From Novimethylophilus kurashikiensis (lineage in GTDB: Bacteria; Pseudomonadota; Gammaproteobacteria; Burkholderiales; Methylophilaceae), in NCBI RefSeq assembly GCF_003112435.1, contig NZ_BDOQ01000007.1, forward strand, positions 62,001-126,000: 64,000 bases of DNA, written 5' to 3'. Made by a program: the position numbers and the translations under genes. The notes under the pieces were generated by a model, which was not told the origin of the DNA, did not search any database, and worked only from the letters and a program-made list of their open reading frames with translations. How positions within the stretch are numbered: position 1 is the first letter of the stretch; the number at the start of each line of letters is the position of its first letter. Shown here in pieces: positions 19,879 to 28,785 of this stretch.

Positions 19879-21285
19879 ATGCGGAAAACATTAAACGGCG
19901 CAGCTACATTCAAGACATCAGGCTCAGCCTGCCTTGACCTGTTCTCCATGATTGGAGCGGCACGCCGTCATCCCGCACAGCTTATTCAACTCTTTGAGCG
20001 TGCCCTGCGCGAAGACCAGGCGCTTGCCTTGCGTATCCTCCTGTGGTCGCGTGACGCCCGCGGAGGGGCGGGTGAGCGAGACACCTTCCGCAACGTCCTG
20101 CATTGGCTTGAGCGTAAGCGTCCAGAATTAGCGAGAAAGCTCATTGCCTCCTGGATTATTCCGGAGGTTGGCCGCTGGGATGACGTCTTAGGTGTAGCGA
20201 CACCGGAACTGCGGGCCTTGGTCGCAAGCCAGGTAGCGCTTGTTTTAGCAGGCTCCATGGAAGCGTCACCTGACAGGTTGGCAGCTAAGTGGATGCCGCG
20301 CTCTGGCCCGGTCGCAGCTTGGCTCTGTAAGGCCCTTGGTATTTCCGAGGCCCAGTGGCGAAAGGGATTGGCCAAGATTTCCGATACCGTCGAGCAGCAA
20401 ATGTCGGCAGGCAAGTGGAGTGGCATCCGCTATACCGCAGTCCCGTCTGTCGCGGCAACCCGCTATCAAAAGGCTTTTGCGCGCCACGATAAGCGCTATG
20501 CGACCTACATCGAGGACGTTACAGCGGGTAAGGCAACCATGCATGCGGGAGTGGTGTTCCCGCACGATGTTGTTAAGGCAAGCGCTGTGCATGATGCGGC
20601 AGCGACTGCGCAGTGGACGCAATTGCCCCGTCCTGCTATTGCAGGCAAGGCGCTGGTGCTATCTGATGTATCCTCGTCAATGATACGGCGTATTGGCGGC
20701 AATACCCTCGCAATCGAAGTCTCCATTGCGCTTGGCCTGTTGCTTTCAGAAGCGCTGCCTGAGCCCTTCAAGAATAAGGTCTTGATGTTCTCAGCCCAAC
20801 CAGAGTTCCACACGGTGAAAGGCAATACGCTGCATGAGCGTGTAACCAATCTCACCAGCGGGATGTGGAGCATGAGCACCAACATACAGGCTGCTTTCGA
20901 TAAAATTCTCTCGATGGCACGAGAAGCCGGCGCGGGGTTCGAGATGCCAGAAGCACTCATCATCCTCTCCGACATGGAGTTCGATGAGGCAGACGCCAAG
21001 GGATGGACAAACTTTGAGGTCGCACGCAGGAAGTTTGAGCGGGCTGGCTTTAAGATGCCGTTAATGGTGTTCTGGAACCTGGCGGGCAGAGCCGGCAATG
21101 CCCCTGTGCGCGCCAATACCCCTGGTGTTGTTTTGTTGTCAGGATATTCCCCTCGTATTCTGGACGCGGTCCTCGCGGGAAACTATGAGCAGCTCACCCC
21201 AACTATACTGATGCGTCAGGCCGTCTATATAGCACGGTACGACATTCCAGGGTTAACCATCCCGACAAAGTTAATCCTGACGTAA
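19879..21285 (+). CDS. DUF2828/TROVE-vWA protein, Ro60-like
   Basis: 468 residues. The N-terminal two-thirds is a helical repeat region with GARRHPAQLIQLFERAL, LRILLWSRDARGGAGERDTFRNVL and MSAGKWSGIRYTAVPSVAATRYQKAFARHD, as in DUF2828/TROVE proteins. The C-terminal third is a von Willebrand A domain: KALVLSDVSSSM (MIDAS DxSxS) and ALIILSDMEFDEA. In Ro60/Rsr the same pairing forms a ring that binds misfolded RNA and Y RNA and guides exonucleases. A 240-nt structured RNA region sits immediately upstream. Assignment to DUF2828 is firm; Ro-like function is inference. No clear SD before the ATG. Confidence 0.8.
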   Translation: MRKTLNGAATFKTSGSACLDLFSMIGAARRHPAQLIQLFERALREDQALALRILLWSRDARGGAGERDTFRNVLHWLERKRPELARKLIASWIIPEVGRWDDVLGVATPELRALVASQVALVLAGSMEASPDRLAAKWMPRSGPVAAWLCKALGISEAQWRKGLAKISDTVEQQMSAGKWSGIRYTAVPSVAATRYQKAFARHDKRYATYIEDVTAGKATMHAGVVFPHDVVKASAVHDAAATAQWTQLPRPAIAGKALVLSDVSSSMIRRIGGNTLAIEVSIALGLLLSEALPEPFKNKVLMFSAQPEFHTVKGNTLHERVTNLTSGMWSMSTNIQAAFDKILSMAREAGAGFEMPEALIILSDMEFDEADAKGWTNFEVARRKFERAGFKMPLMVFWNLAGRAGNAPVRANTPGVVLLSGYSPRILDAVLAGNYEQLTPTILMRQAVYIARYDIPGLTIPTKLILT

Positions 21286-21317
21286 CATGCAGAATTAATG
21301 CGGCAAAATTGTTAATT

Positions 21318-21343
21318 AAGGCAAGTTAACACTTGCCTTTTTT
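21318..21343 (+). terminator. Terminator
   Basis: AAGGCAAGT-TAAC-ACTTGCCTTTTTT after the DUF2828 gene. Confidence 0.85.
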
Positions 21344-21404
21344 CATTTATTCTGCTATAGTTACACCATCGCAATCAGCAATGAAATACCAGGAGGATTC
21401 CTCA

Positions 21405-22556
21405 ATGGCTAAGCAGGATTTAGTAGTTCGCGCACTGGACTTGGGTTCCGGTTTTGTAAAATTGAGCAAGAAGACGGAAAATGGCCTCGAGTTCATGAGC
21501 TTCCCGTCGCTTGCCCCGCGCCATACCGGCCGCGACCTCTCGATGTCGCTTTTGGGTAAGCGGGATACTGTTGTGGTGACGGTTGAGGGGACGCAGTATG
21601 AGGTTGGCCCGGATAGCGGCGACCTCGATACCAACGACGCTACCCGCAACCTGAACGACCAATACATATATACCGACCAATACAAGGCTTGTTTCTACGG
21701 CGCCCTGCACTACATGGGTGAGTCAACTATCGACCTGCTGGTTGTTGGTTTGCCGCTTACAACCTTGCATCGTGCTGCAGACCTCAAAGCAATGATGGAG
21801 GGTACGCATGTTATCAATGAAGATGAGACGGTAACGGTCAAACAGGCGCTGGTTCTGGCTCAGCCGATGGGCGGCCTGCACTATTGCTTGTCGCTGGAAG
21901 ACACGGTGCCTGAGTTCGAGTTTCTCCGTGATGAAACCAACCTCATCATCGACCCCGGCTACCTGACCTTTGACTTCCTGGTCACTAACGGTGAAAAAAT
22001 TAACGACCCTCGCAGTTCGGCCCACCCTGGCGGTGTCTCCAAGGTGCTGCGCGCGATTGCGGAATCGATTTCCAACAAGTTTGGCATGAAGTATGACAAC
22101 CTGACCGCCATTGACCGCGCTATCGAGCGCCGTCGCATCAAGATTAGCGGCCAAGTGGAAGATATGCTCGAGCATATCAGAAATGCGCGTGCCGCCATTG
22201 AAGGCTCGGTTAACTACCTGCGCAACATTGCGGGGGATGGCTCTGATATCGACAACATCATCCTGATGGGTGGTGGCGAAAAAATCTTCAGCAAGACCAT
22301 CCTGAACTATTACAAGGACCACAAGATTTACGTGCTACCGGATGCCCAACTAGCGAACGTCAAAGGCTTCCAGGCCGCTGGCGAGAAGTTTGCCGGGGTG
22401 CCTGCTTCCCAGACAAAAGCGGCAGATGCGCCCAAGGTTACTGTACTGACATGGGAGCCGCCAAAGCCAGCGCAAGCAGCTACCGCGGCACCAGCGGCGC
22501 AGCCTCAGGCCGCTGCGCCGGCACCACAGCCTGAGACCGAGGCCGAGGAAATCTAG
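21405..22556 (+). CDS. ParM/StbA-like actin, plasmid segregation (PRTRC D-like)
   Basis: 383 residues, start (MAKQDLVVRALDLGSG) with AGGAGGATTCCTCA upstream. Actin-fold nucleotide site: ALDLGSGFVK (phosphate 1), LIIDPGYLTFDF (phosphate 2) and NIILMGGGEKIF (adenosine). The body matches PRTRC-system protein D and other StbA-like plasmid proteins. The last 50 residues are Ala/Pro/Gln-rich and disordered (AQAATAAPAAQPQAAA). It would polymerise to push plasmid copies apart. No ParR-like small DNA-binding gene is directly adjacent; other PRTRC genes were not seen in the window. Confidence 0.8.
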   Translation: MAKQDLVVRALDLGSGFVKLSKKTENGLEFMSFPSLAPRHTGRDLSMSLLGKRDTVVVTVEGTQYEVGPDSGDLDTNDATRNLNDQYIYTDQYKACFYGALHYMGESTIDLLVVGLPLTTLHRAADLKAMMEGTHVINEDETVTVKQALVLAQPMGGLHYCLSLEDTVPEFEFLRDETNLIIDPGYLTFDFLVTNGEKINDPRSSAHPGGVSKVLRAIAESISNKFGMKYDNLTAIDRAIERRRIKISGQVEDMLEHIRNARAAIEGSVNYLRNIAGDGSDIDNIILMGGGEKIFSKTILNYYKDHKIYVLPDAQLANVKGFQAAGEKFAGVPASQTKAADAPKVTVLTWEPPKPAQAATAAPAAQPQAAAPAPQPETEAEEI

Positions 22557-22576
22557 TCGCTTAAAGTAAAACAATG

Positions 22577-22604
22577 AAAAAGGGCGGCAATACCGCCCTT
22601 TTTT
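22577..22604 (+). terminator. Terminator
   Basis: AAAAAGGGCGG-CAATA-CCGCCCTTTTTTG. Confidence 0.9.
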
Positions 22605-22683
22605 GTTAGAAATGACTTTAAAGAAATTAATTGAAGTCACTTTAAGAAAAATCAAAACCTAACTGAAAATACTAGGAATTATC

Positions 22684-23628
22684 ATGGCAGACAGAACCAA
22701 TTTGTTGTGGACGGATGCTACTCTGAACGTTGTCACAGGCTGCGAAAAAATTTCGCAGGGCTGCAAGCATTGTTATGCCGAACGCGATTGGGCGCGTAAC
22801 GCAGCCAAGCCGGGCACTGTGTACTTCGGTCGCAAATTCACTGATGTGATGTGCCATCCTGAGAGACTGGACCAGCCATTGCGCTGGACGCGTCCGCGCA
22901 AGATTTTCGTCAACGCTATGTCGGACCTTTTTCACCATGACGTCCCGGACGCCTTCATCGACCAGATGTTTGCGGTGATGGCCCTTTGCCATCTGCTTGG
23001 GCGTGGGCACGTATTCCAGATTCTGACAAAGCGCCCGGAGCGCATGTTTTTCTACTTAACGCACCCTGAGGTCAAGTCGCGCATCCTGGCCGAAATGCAT
23101 AAGCTGGCCCCCAAGTGGGGTGTGAAAATGGTGGGGTTGGTATGGCCTGTACAGAACGCATGGCTAGGCGTTACTGCTGAGCACCAGGAAGCAGCTCTGG
23201 AACGTATCGTTTGGTTGCAGAAAACACCTGCGGCCATTCGCTGGGTAAGTGCGGAGCCGCTGATAGGGCCGCTGGACCTGTTATTTGCCCTTGAGAGTGA
23301 CGCGCTCCCGTCAATCGACTGGGTGGTAGGCGGGGCGGAATCTGGAGATGGCGCGCGCCCGGCCGACTTGCGTTGGTTTCGTGCCTTGCGTGACCAGTGC
23401 CGCAAGGCCGGGAAGAAGTTCCTGTTCAAGCAGTGGGGAGCCTGGGCGCCGGCTACCTACGGCGCTCCTGAAGCCACTTGGCGCCTGCATGACGAGGCTA
23501 CCAAACTACCGCTGGGTGAGTGGCACGCTATGCACGATTTTGGCGGCGGCGTAGGTGCAATCCATGCGGGCAGTTTTGATACCGGCCGCACCCTGGATGG
23601 GGAACTGATTGAGGAATACCCCGAGTAA
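22684..23628 (+). CDS. Phage Gp37/Gp68 family protein (DUF5131), radical-SAM-like
   Basis: 314 residues. Begins with LLWTDATLNVVTGCEKISQGCKHCYAE, the cysteine-rich opening (C-x6-C-x2-C) of DUF5131. Further family blocks: KIFVNAMSDLFHHDVPDAFIDQMFAVM, FQILTKRPERM, WLGVTAEHQEAALERI, RWVSAEPLIGPLDL, WVVGGAESGDGARP and KKFLFKQWGAW. The cysteines probably hold an iron-sulphur cluster of radical SAM type. The family is common on phages and plasmids; its substrate is unknown. Single-gene unit with own terminator. Confidence 0.85.
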   Translation: MADRTNLLWTDATLNVVTGCEKISQGCKHCYAERDWARNAAKPGTVYFGRKFTDVMCHPERLDQPLRWTRPRKIFVNAMSDLFHHDVPDAFIDQMFAVMALCHLLGRGHVFQILTKRPERMFFYLTHPEVKSRILAEMHKLAPKWGVKMVGLVWPVQNAWLGVTAEHQEAALERIVWLQKTPAAIRWVSAEPLIGPLDLLFALESDALPSIDWVVGGAESGDGARPADLRWFRALRDQCRKAGKKFLFKQWGAWAPATYGAPEATWRLHDEATKLPLGEWHAMHDFGGGVGAIHAGSFDTGRTLDGELIEEYPE

Positions 23629-23650
23629 TCTCGAGCAGGCCTGGATATGA

Positions 23651-23686
23651 AAAAACGGCAATCCATATGGGTTGCCGTTTTGTTTT
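23651..23686. terminator. Terminator
   Basis: AAAACGGCAA-TCCATATGGG-TTGCCGTTTTGTTTT between convergent genes. Confidence 0.85.
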
Positions 23687-23697
23687 GAGAAGGGTGA

Positions 23698-24351
23698 TTA
23701 ACCTAGAATGATAGTTGACCCAGAGAGCACATTTTCAATCCGGATACCGCGGCTTTCCAGCTGCTTGTATGCGGCATCTAAGCGAGACCGATTCGTCCAG
23801 TAGCCATTCAATCCATCTGCGGCCATGCGTACTTCAACCTGCCAGGCTGCATCATCAAATGGACTGGGAAACATGCGAATATGGACCCAATCATAGCCGT
23901 CAGGACCGTCAGCCCGGTTGCACCTTGCCCGAACCTCCCACCAGCTTTCACTTTTTGTAGGGGATACCCGGCGTGGCTTCAGTTTATGCCTGACAGCGCA
24001 GCCAAGCGAAGTAAGGATTTCATGTGCTATCCGCAGCATGTATTCATTGAACTTAGCTTGATGTGCGGCCATTCCAGAACCCGCGTCCAGAATCATTTGA
24101 GCCCGTTTATACAGCCCTAGGCGGAACAAATCATTGCTTTCCCCCAAGTCCTGCAAGGCAGTGGGAGTCATAGCCGATAGCCATCTCCACATTTCTTCCT
24201 CAGTGGCCATATCCTGCCGAGGCATCCCGGCGGGATAAATCAGATACTTCCCTTGGCTTAGTCGAAGGGTGATGTGCGCCGGGCTGCCGGTAGACGTGAA
24301 GTAGCAGTAGGCGGGGGAAATAGCCAAGGCATAGTTGTTTGAAATTTCCAT
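23698..24351 (-). CDS. Unknown 217-residue protein
   Basis: Not recognised. Soluble mixed alpha/beta protein with EMWRWLSAMTPTALQDLGES and a C-terminal DWVHIRMFPSPFDDAAWQVEVRM. SD GGAAACATC precedes the ATG, and a CTAGCTATACAC box lies about 30 nt upstream on the minus strand, making a complete unit with the terminator at 23651. Confidence 0.6.
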   Translation of the reverse strand: MEISNNYALAISPAYCYFTSTGSPAHITLRLSQGKYLIYPAGMPRQDMATEEEMWRWLSAMTPTALQDLGESNDLFRLGLYKRAQMILDAGSGMAAHQAKFNEYMLRIAHEILTSLGCAVRHKLKPRRVSPTKSESWWEVRARCNRADGPDGYDWVHIRMFPSPFDDAAWQVEVRMAADGLNGYWTNRSRLDAAYKQLESRGIRIENVLSGSTIILG

Positions 24352-24450
24352 GATGTTTCCTCTATTGATGATAGTGACTTAGGTGTATAGCTAGAGGACG
24401 CTCATGAAAAAAGCGCCGATGGAAAACCATCAGCGCTTTGAGATGTTGCA

Positions 24451-24801
24451 TTATGAGAGCCAGTTATAGCTCCCGATGATGGATGTCATGATGAAACCCA
24501 TCTGCATGGCCACCATTCCCCATGTTCTGGTTTTAAGGCCGAACCAGAGCCAGCAGCCATTGGATAGCAGGTAAGCAACGAACCCGTAGCCAGAGTACGC
24601 ATTATGGCAAGCCAATAATGCAGACCCCGTCATACCAGCAGCAGCTCCCATCCATTCAACCCATTTACCTGGCTTGGAGCCGACCTCGGGCGTGGGTTGC
24701 TTAACAGCATCCGACATCCGGGCGCGGCTTAGTTGCATTACCGGGGCATGTAACACCCAAATAACAGCAGCACACACCAGAAACAAGAATACAAATTGCA
24801 T
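24451..24801 (-). CDS. Small inner-membrane protein (116 residues)
   Basis: An N-terminal hydrophobic helix (FVFLFLVCAAVIWVLHAPVM), a polar linker, then three short hydrophobic segments (GAAAGMTGSALLACHNAYSGYGFVAYLLSNGCWLWFGL, WGMVAMQMGFIMTSIIG). The second half resembles the small helical bundles of PnuC/SWEET-like proteins seen in phages, but this is weak. AGGAGG stands before the ATG; the gene follows the 24814 gene with 12 nt between. Confidence 0.55.
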   Translation of the reverse strand: MQFVFLFLVCAAVIWVLHAPVMQLSRARMSDAVKQPTPEVGSKPGKWVEWMGAAAGMTGSALLACHNAYSGYGFVAYLLSNGCWLWFGLKTRTWGMVAMQMGFIMTSIIGSYNWLS

Positions 24802-24813
24802 ACAGCCTCCTTA

Positions 24814-25299
24814 TTACCTGCGCATGAGCAGGATGAGCGTCGATTCCATGTCGAAAATGGCTTTTTCAAGTAAGTCGGGTTCCCGCTTGGTGTCCAAGCA
24901 AGGAAGCTCCTTGACGCCCTTACCTCCAATCTCACCCCGCAGGTTGTCGTTGAAATACACCTTTCGAACACCAGCTGCTTGCAAAGCTCGAACAGCATAG
25001 TTTGCAAAATTGGCCGAATAGCCCACCGTATCATTCAGTTCTTTGAGTACCCGGTTAGCGCGGCGCATGAGGAGATAGCCCTTATGACAGGCATACTCAC
25101 CAATAACGCCATAGTCGTTCGAGAGGCCAAACTCCCAGGCGTAGCTGGTCGTATGTGATTCGCCTCCCATCTGACAACTCAGGCGCAGGGTAGGGCCGCT
25201 ATAGCCGAACAATTCGAAGCAATCGATGTAGATGTGGCCGTAACCATGCGCCTGCGATGCACGGACGTACGCATACACCGGGTTTTCCCGTTTTGCCAT
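24814..25299 (-). CDS. Unknown 161-residue protein
   Basis: Not recognised. Start at 25299 (MAKRENPVYAYVRAS) chosen for AAGGGAGAAATCATC upstream; the longer frame would overlap the radical SAM gene. Aromatic-rich N-terminal half (HGYGHIYIDCFELFGYSG), basic middle (LLMRRANRVLKELND). Middle gene of the minus-strand operon 26050-24451. Confidence 0.55.
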   Translation of the reverse strand: MAKRENPVYAYVRASQAHGYGHIYIDCFELFGYSGPTLRLSCQMGGESHTTSYAWEFGLSNDYGVIGEYACHKGYLLMRRANRVLKELNDTVGYSANFANYAVRALQAAGVRKVYFNDNLRGEIGGKGVKELPCLDTKREPDLLEKAIFDMESTLILLMRR

Positions 25300-25312
25300 G
25301 ATGATTTCTCCC

Positions 25313-26050
25313 TTAAGCGGCTTCAGCCAGATATTGTTGAACGGATGCGATGTCCCGGCAGGGCAATCCACCTCCTTGGTGGGCAAGTTCGAGGTCGTAG
25401 CCTTCAAGTACAGACTGGCCTTCGAAAATGTTACCCAGTAGGTGATGCTTGCAGCCGCATGAATAAACCAAACCCTCTGGGCTTACCAGCGGGGTTTCGC
25501 AACAGCACTGCAAATGCTCCGCAGTCGATGTCAGAATGCCGCGAGCAGGCTCTGCAGCGCGCCCAACAGGACTGATGATGGATACGGTACGGATACCGGC
25601 GCCACGGCCGTCATTAAGCTCCAAGTAAGACGAAGAGAACCTCGATTGGCTATCCTTGGCGCGTTGATGCTTTTTGAAGGCATCAACAATTTCAGGACGG
25701 ATGGGGTCGTGATATTCGTCTTGAGATAGTTCGACCGTGACCGGGCGACCCTCCTCGACGTAATCCAACAACTTCCTGACCTTGGTGACCAACTTACCAT
25801 TGGTCACCACCAGGGGAGGCATATCCAGCTTTCCAGCCTCAAAATACTCCATCGCCTTATCCAGAAATACAAAAAACTCAGGATGAGTCGTAGGCTCGCC
25901 GCCACCTATGGTGACGTGGTCGCCCATGGATACTGCCATTTCGAGCGCCGTGATGAACGTGTAACGGTCCATGTTGGTGCCTTTTGCTGTTGCCGAGAAG
26001 CAGCAATGCGCACAGGTCATGTTGCACCGGGTGGTAATCTGAATGTACAT
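25313..26050 (-). CDS. Small radical SAM enzyme
   Basis: 245 residues, start (MYIQITTRCNMTC) with GAGAGG upstream. The [4Fe-4S]-SAM motif C9-x3-C13-x2-C16 (CNMTCAHC) and GGGEPTTHPEF (SAM-binding GGE) are clear. A C-terminal cysteine cluster (LQCCCETPLVSPEGLVYSCGCKHH) suggests a second iron-sulphur site, as in SPASM/twitch enzymes. It is far shorter than PqqE (about 380 residues), so a role in modifying the local PqqA is not supported. No precursor peptide was seen beside it. Substrate unknown. Confidence 0.82.
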   Translation of the reverse strand: MYIQITTRCNMTCAHCCFSATAKGTNMDRYTFITALEMAVSMGDHVTIGGGEPTTHPEFFVFLDKAMEYFEAGKLDMPPLVVTNGKLVTKVRKLLDYVEEGRPVTVELSQDEYHDPIRPEIVDAFKKHQRAKDSQSRFSSSYLELNDGRGAGIRTVSIISPVGRAAEPARGILTSTAEHLQCCCETPLVSPEGLVYSCGCKHHLLGNIFEGQSVLEGYDLELAHQGGGLPCRDIASVQQYLAEAA

Positions 26051-26125
26051 AATATACCTCTCAATATCAATTTTCGTAAGCTCAATGAAGAGCACATCTG
26101 TTCCTGATTGAGTATAGAGAGCGCA

Positions 26126-26150
26126 AAAATACCCCGTCATAGACGGGGTA
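26126..26150 (-). terminator. Terminator
   Basis: TACCCCGTC-ATA-GACGGGGTA preceded on the plus strand by AAAAA, so it ends minus-strand transcripts from 26642. Confidence 0.8.
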
Positions 26151-26156
26151 CGAGTG

Positions 26157-26642
26157 TTACAACCAAGGATGCCAGGATGCGTTATGCAAGGGCAACACAT
26201 GAACCAGGAAATCACGTCCACTCGCAAATCGCGGATAGGATTCTTCATGAACATCATGACTGAAATCCCAAGCCGAGATGGAACTGAATTGTGACGCGAT
26301 GACAGCACTCCAAAGCTCATCCGGCGTGGTTTTTGAGAATAGAACCTCGACTTCCTTATCAAACATTAGGCGGCGATTAGTTACATCCTCAGGAGCACCT
26401 ACCCGCTCTCTCAACCCCCTTGTTTTGAAATTCTTCGAGGAGTCCAGAGAAATCCGCAGTGCTGGATTTTTACCTTCAAAATCGCGAGCCCATGAGAGCG
26501 TTAGATAGCTAAAGGGCTCTTGCGCGAACAATGCCACAGCAAAGTCCAACCAGGCTAACCCGGCCTCCCGAAGAGCCGGCGACTCGATGTCCCAAGGGAT
26601 TTGTAAATTGAGAATATTAAGGGGCTTGTTCGTATGCAGCAT
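26157..26642 (-). CDS. Unknown 161-residue protein
   Basis: Not recognised. Soluble protein with FEGKNPALRISLDSSKNFKTRGLRERVGAPEDV and a tryptophan-rich C-terminus (HNASWHPWL). CGGAGGACAT stands before the ATG; a TTCTATACTGG box lies about 40 nt upstream on the minus strand. Single-gene unit. Confidence 0.6.
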   Translation of the reverse strand: MLHTNKPLNILNLQIPWDIESPALREAGLAWLDFAVALFAQEPFSYLTLSWARDFEGKNPALRISLDSSKNFKTRGLRERVGAPEDVTNRRLMFDKEVEVLFSKTTPDELWSAVIASQFSSISAWDFSHDVHEESYPRFASGRDFLVHVLPLHNASWHPWL

Positions 26643-26862
26643 ATGTCCTCCGTTATTAAGTTAAGTCCTGAACCAGTATAGAAAACGCAGCAGAGCACGT
26701 TGCCGCAATTGAATAAACAGGCTTTTTATGATATATTATTAAGTTAATACATCACTGTCAAACGCATTGCCTGTCGAACTGCGCTATACAGTATCTCGGT
26801 TTCTAGTAACGAATTTTTACGGCGCCTTCCTGGTGCCGTTATTAGTTGAAAGGTCTTTGCGC

Positions 26863-27591
26863 ATGTTCGAATCACAACCCTTATCCATTGAATTTTGGAA
26901 TCGACTGCTTTCACGCTTGGAGGCAGATTTCCTTGCTCGACGTCAATCGCTGCGGGCGCTGCTTACGCCTAAAGCGGCGACTGTTGAAACGCTGTCTGTT
27001 GTCCTCGGCCAAACAGCCAGGATGCGTAACCAGGCGGTAGCCGAGTTGAACAACCTGGAAAACCTCCAGCTGCTCATTCAGGCAGTAAGCTCCCAAGTCC
27101 GCCAGGTATCCTTTGATGTTGGCATTCCTACGCTCGAGCAGCAGATTTCGACGGTTCGTAATATCATCTCGGTATTTGAAGAGTACATGTGCGGCTTGCC
27201 GAGTCGTGTTATCGATGAAGAAGACATTAACCATGCGGCCACGCAATACACAGCCCTGCGTTCCAGCGGTACCGGTGAGGCGGCCACGACCGAACGCCAG
27301 CGACTGCGCAGCATTACCCGCGAATTGCGCGTTTTTGGTAGTGAGGACAGCGGCGAATACGAGACCTCCACGCGTAACATGCAGACCACGCTCGACCAAT
27401 GGGACGCTGATTTGCAATCCTTGCGCGTGAGCACCTTGTTGTCCGTTCGAGTCACCCCAGAATTGGCTGAGCTGCTTTCCAGTTTCGGCGTGGCTGTTTA
27501 CGAGATGGCGCTGCCTCCGGCGGAGGAGGGTGGTAACTCCAAGCAACCTGAAGAAACCGTCGAAACGGCTACAGAAGGGGCTGTTGCTTAA
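26863..27591 (+). CDS. Unknown 242-residue helical protein
   Basis: Not recognised. The start at 26863 (MFESQPLSIEFW) follows AAAGGTC; the upstream TTG frame start lies before the CTATACA box. A leader hairpin ACGGCGCC-TTCCT-GGTGCCGT (about 26819-26839) precedes it. The product is mostly long amphipathic helices (TARMRNQAVAELNNLENLQLLIQAVSSQVRQV) and an acidic Glu/Thr tail. The stop overlaps the next start (TAATG), so it is coupled to the VRR-NUC nuclease and may act with it. Confidence 0.55.
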   Translation: MFESQPLSIEFWNRLLSRLEADFLARRQSLRALLTPKAATVETLSVVLGQTARMRNQAVAELNNLENLQLLIQAVSSQVRQVSFDVGIPTLEQQISTVRNIISVFEEYMCGLPSRVIDEEDINHAATQYTALRSSGTGEAATTERQRLRSITRELRVFGSEDSGEYETSTRNMQTTLDQWDADLQSLRVSTLLSVRVTPELAELLSSFGVAVYEMALPPAEEGGNSKQPEETVETATEGAVA

Positions 27592-28058
27592 TGAATGTCT
27601 CCTATGAGGAGGCGGTCAAGCGAGGCTGGATAAAGCCAAGCGAGGTTCCGAAAAAGGCCCGCCCGACGAAGGCCCGCAAGGCTGAGCTGGAAGGCGAAGA
27701 GCAAGCCCAGCTCATCAAGCTTTTCCGGCAGCTTTTCCCGGCCGAGGGGCCGCTCCTCATACATATCCCCAACGGCGGTTCTCGCAAGAACGCATTTGAA
27801 GGATGGCGACTCAAGGAGCAGGGGGTACGCGCCGGTGTAAGCGACCTGATGCTGCCTGTGGCTCGAGGAGGATTCTTCGGGCTGTGGATTGAGTTTAAAG
27901 CCGCGCCGCCGAATGATGCCGGCGTCTCAGACTCTCAGAAGGATTGGGTCGCTTTGATGCGCGCCCAAGGCTACCAGGCTGAGGTATGTTTGGGGGTTGA
28001 AGCGGCGATTGCAGTGTTGGAAGCTTATATGCGCTTACCGGCTACTGTGGTGGCCTAA
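27591..28058 (+). CDS. VRR-NUC domain nuclease
   Basis: 155 residues. VRR-NUC signatures: EEQAQLIKLFRQLFP, LLIHIPNGGSRKNAFEGWRLKEQGVRAGVSDLMLP (the GVxD catalytic turn), LWIEFKAAPP (E-x-K) and SDSQKDWVALMRAQGYQAEVCLGVEAAI. This is the PD-(D/E)xK fold found in FAN1-type and phage structure-specific nucleases. Likely DNA repair or recombination of branched DNA. Translated from an ATG overlapping the previous stop. Confidence 0.85.
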   Translation: MNVSYEEAVKRGWIKPSEVPKKARPTKARKAELEGEEQAQLIKLFRQLFPAEGPLLIHIPNGGSRKNAFEGWRLKEQGVRAGVSDLMLPVARGGFFGLWIEFKAAPPNDAGVSDSQKDWVALMRAQGYQAEVCLGVEAAIAVLEAYMRLPATVVA

Positions 28059-28088
28059 ATCCACTAAGCCATACAGCGGGACAAAACT

Positions 28089-28117
28089 AAAAGGGCTGAA
28101 ATATTCAGCCCTTTTTT
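28089..28117. terminator. Bidirectional terminator
   Basis: AAAAGGGCTGAA-ATA-TTCAGCCCTTTTTT between the VRR-NUC gene and the convergent FecR gene. Confidence 0.9.
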
Positions 28118-28119
28118 AG

Positions 28120-28785
28120 TTAGCACCCAGGGTGCTTTGGCGTGAAGAACTCTACCGGCGGCGTGAAATGCATCACACCTGAGTCCATCGGCGTGATTGC
28201 GTCGGTAGCCTTCTTGATGATGGCCCCTTCGTTCGTGTTGATGTCCTGGCTTACCGTATCATCCGATACGACAATGTGGCCGTCATACACAAAGACGTGC
28301 ACGCCATCCTCCAATCCATCACACGAACCATTGCCGCAAAGCATGGCTGAATAATCCGTGCCTCGAATCCCGATAGTTGCCGTAGGCGTCTTCAGGGCAT
28401 AATTGTCGTGGTTTTTCTTACCAATCAACCCAGACACAGTGCGCAGGCCGCCCTTCAGGATGGAGGTAAAGCTAACCCCTTCTTCCGGCGCTACAGCTGC
28501 AAACTTGTAATTATCGATACGAAATGCACTGTTTGGCTTGAGGTACACCACTTGGCCGTCAGCCATTACCAGAGTTGCATCTGTGGTCTTGCCGGTTAGA
28601 ACGACGTCCCCTTGCTCGAAGGCGGAGCCTTCTGAAGCCAGGCTGACATGTTGGTCTGGATGGCGGATGGAAACCAAGGGTCCCGCTTTCTTAATCGTCC
28701 CCACTGCTTCGGCATACGCCGACTGACTCACGAAGGCGGCCGCCACCAGCGCCGCTATCGAGATTGCTTTCTTAACTACATGCAC
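28120..28785 (-). CDS. FecR-domain periplasmic protein of the TPS locus
   Basis: 221 residues from GTG 28785, with AAGGAGAACTGTC before it. Signal peptide (KAISIAALVAAAFVSQSAYA), then a FecR domain: VGTIKKAGPLVSIRHPDQ, LTGKTTDATLVMADGQVVYLKPNSAFRIDNYKF, GGLRTVSGLIGKK and ATIGIRGTDYSAMLC. Such stand-alone FecR proteins often follow filamentous-haemagglutinin genes. Its start overlaps the stop of the exoprotein gene by 10 nt, so translation is coupled. One disulphide (CGNGSC) is likely. Confidence 0.8.
   Translation of the reverse strand: MHVVKKAISIAALVAAAFVSQSAYAEAVGTIKKAGPLVSIRHPDQHVSLASEGSAFEQGDVVLTGKTTDATLVMADGQVVYLKPNSAFRIDNYKFAAVAPEEGVSFTSILKGGLRTVSGLIGKKNHDNYALKTPTATIGIRGTDYSAMLCGNGSCDGLEDGVHVFVYDGHIVVSDDTVSQDINTNEGAIIKKATDAITPMDSGVMHFTPPVEFFTPKHPGC

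Noticed and set aside
25313-26050. Radical SAM gene as PqqE
   Set aside because: Too short, and far from pqqA with no PqqD; motif content does not support PqqE.
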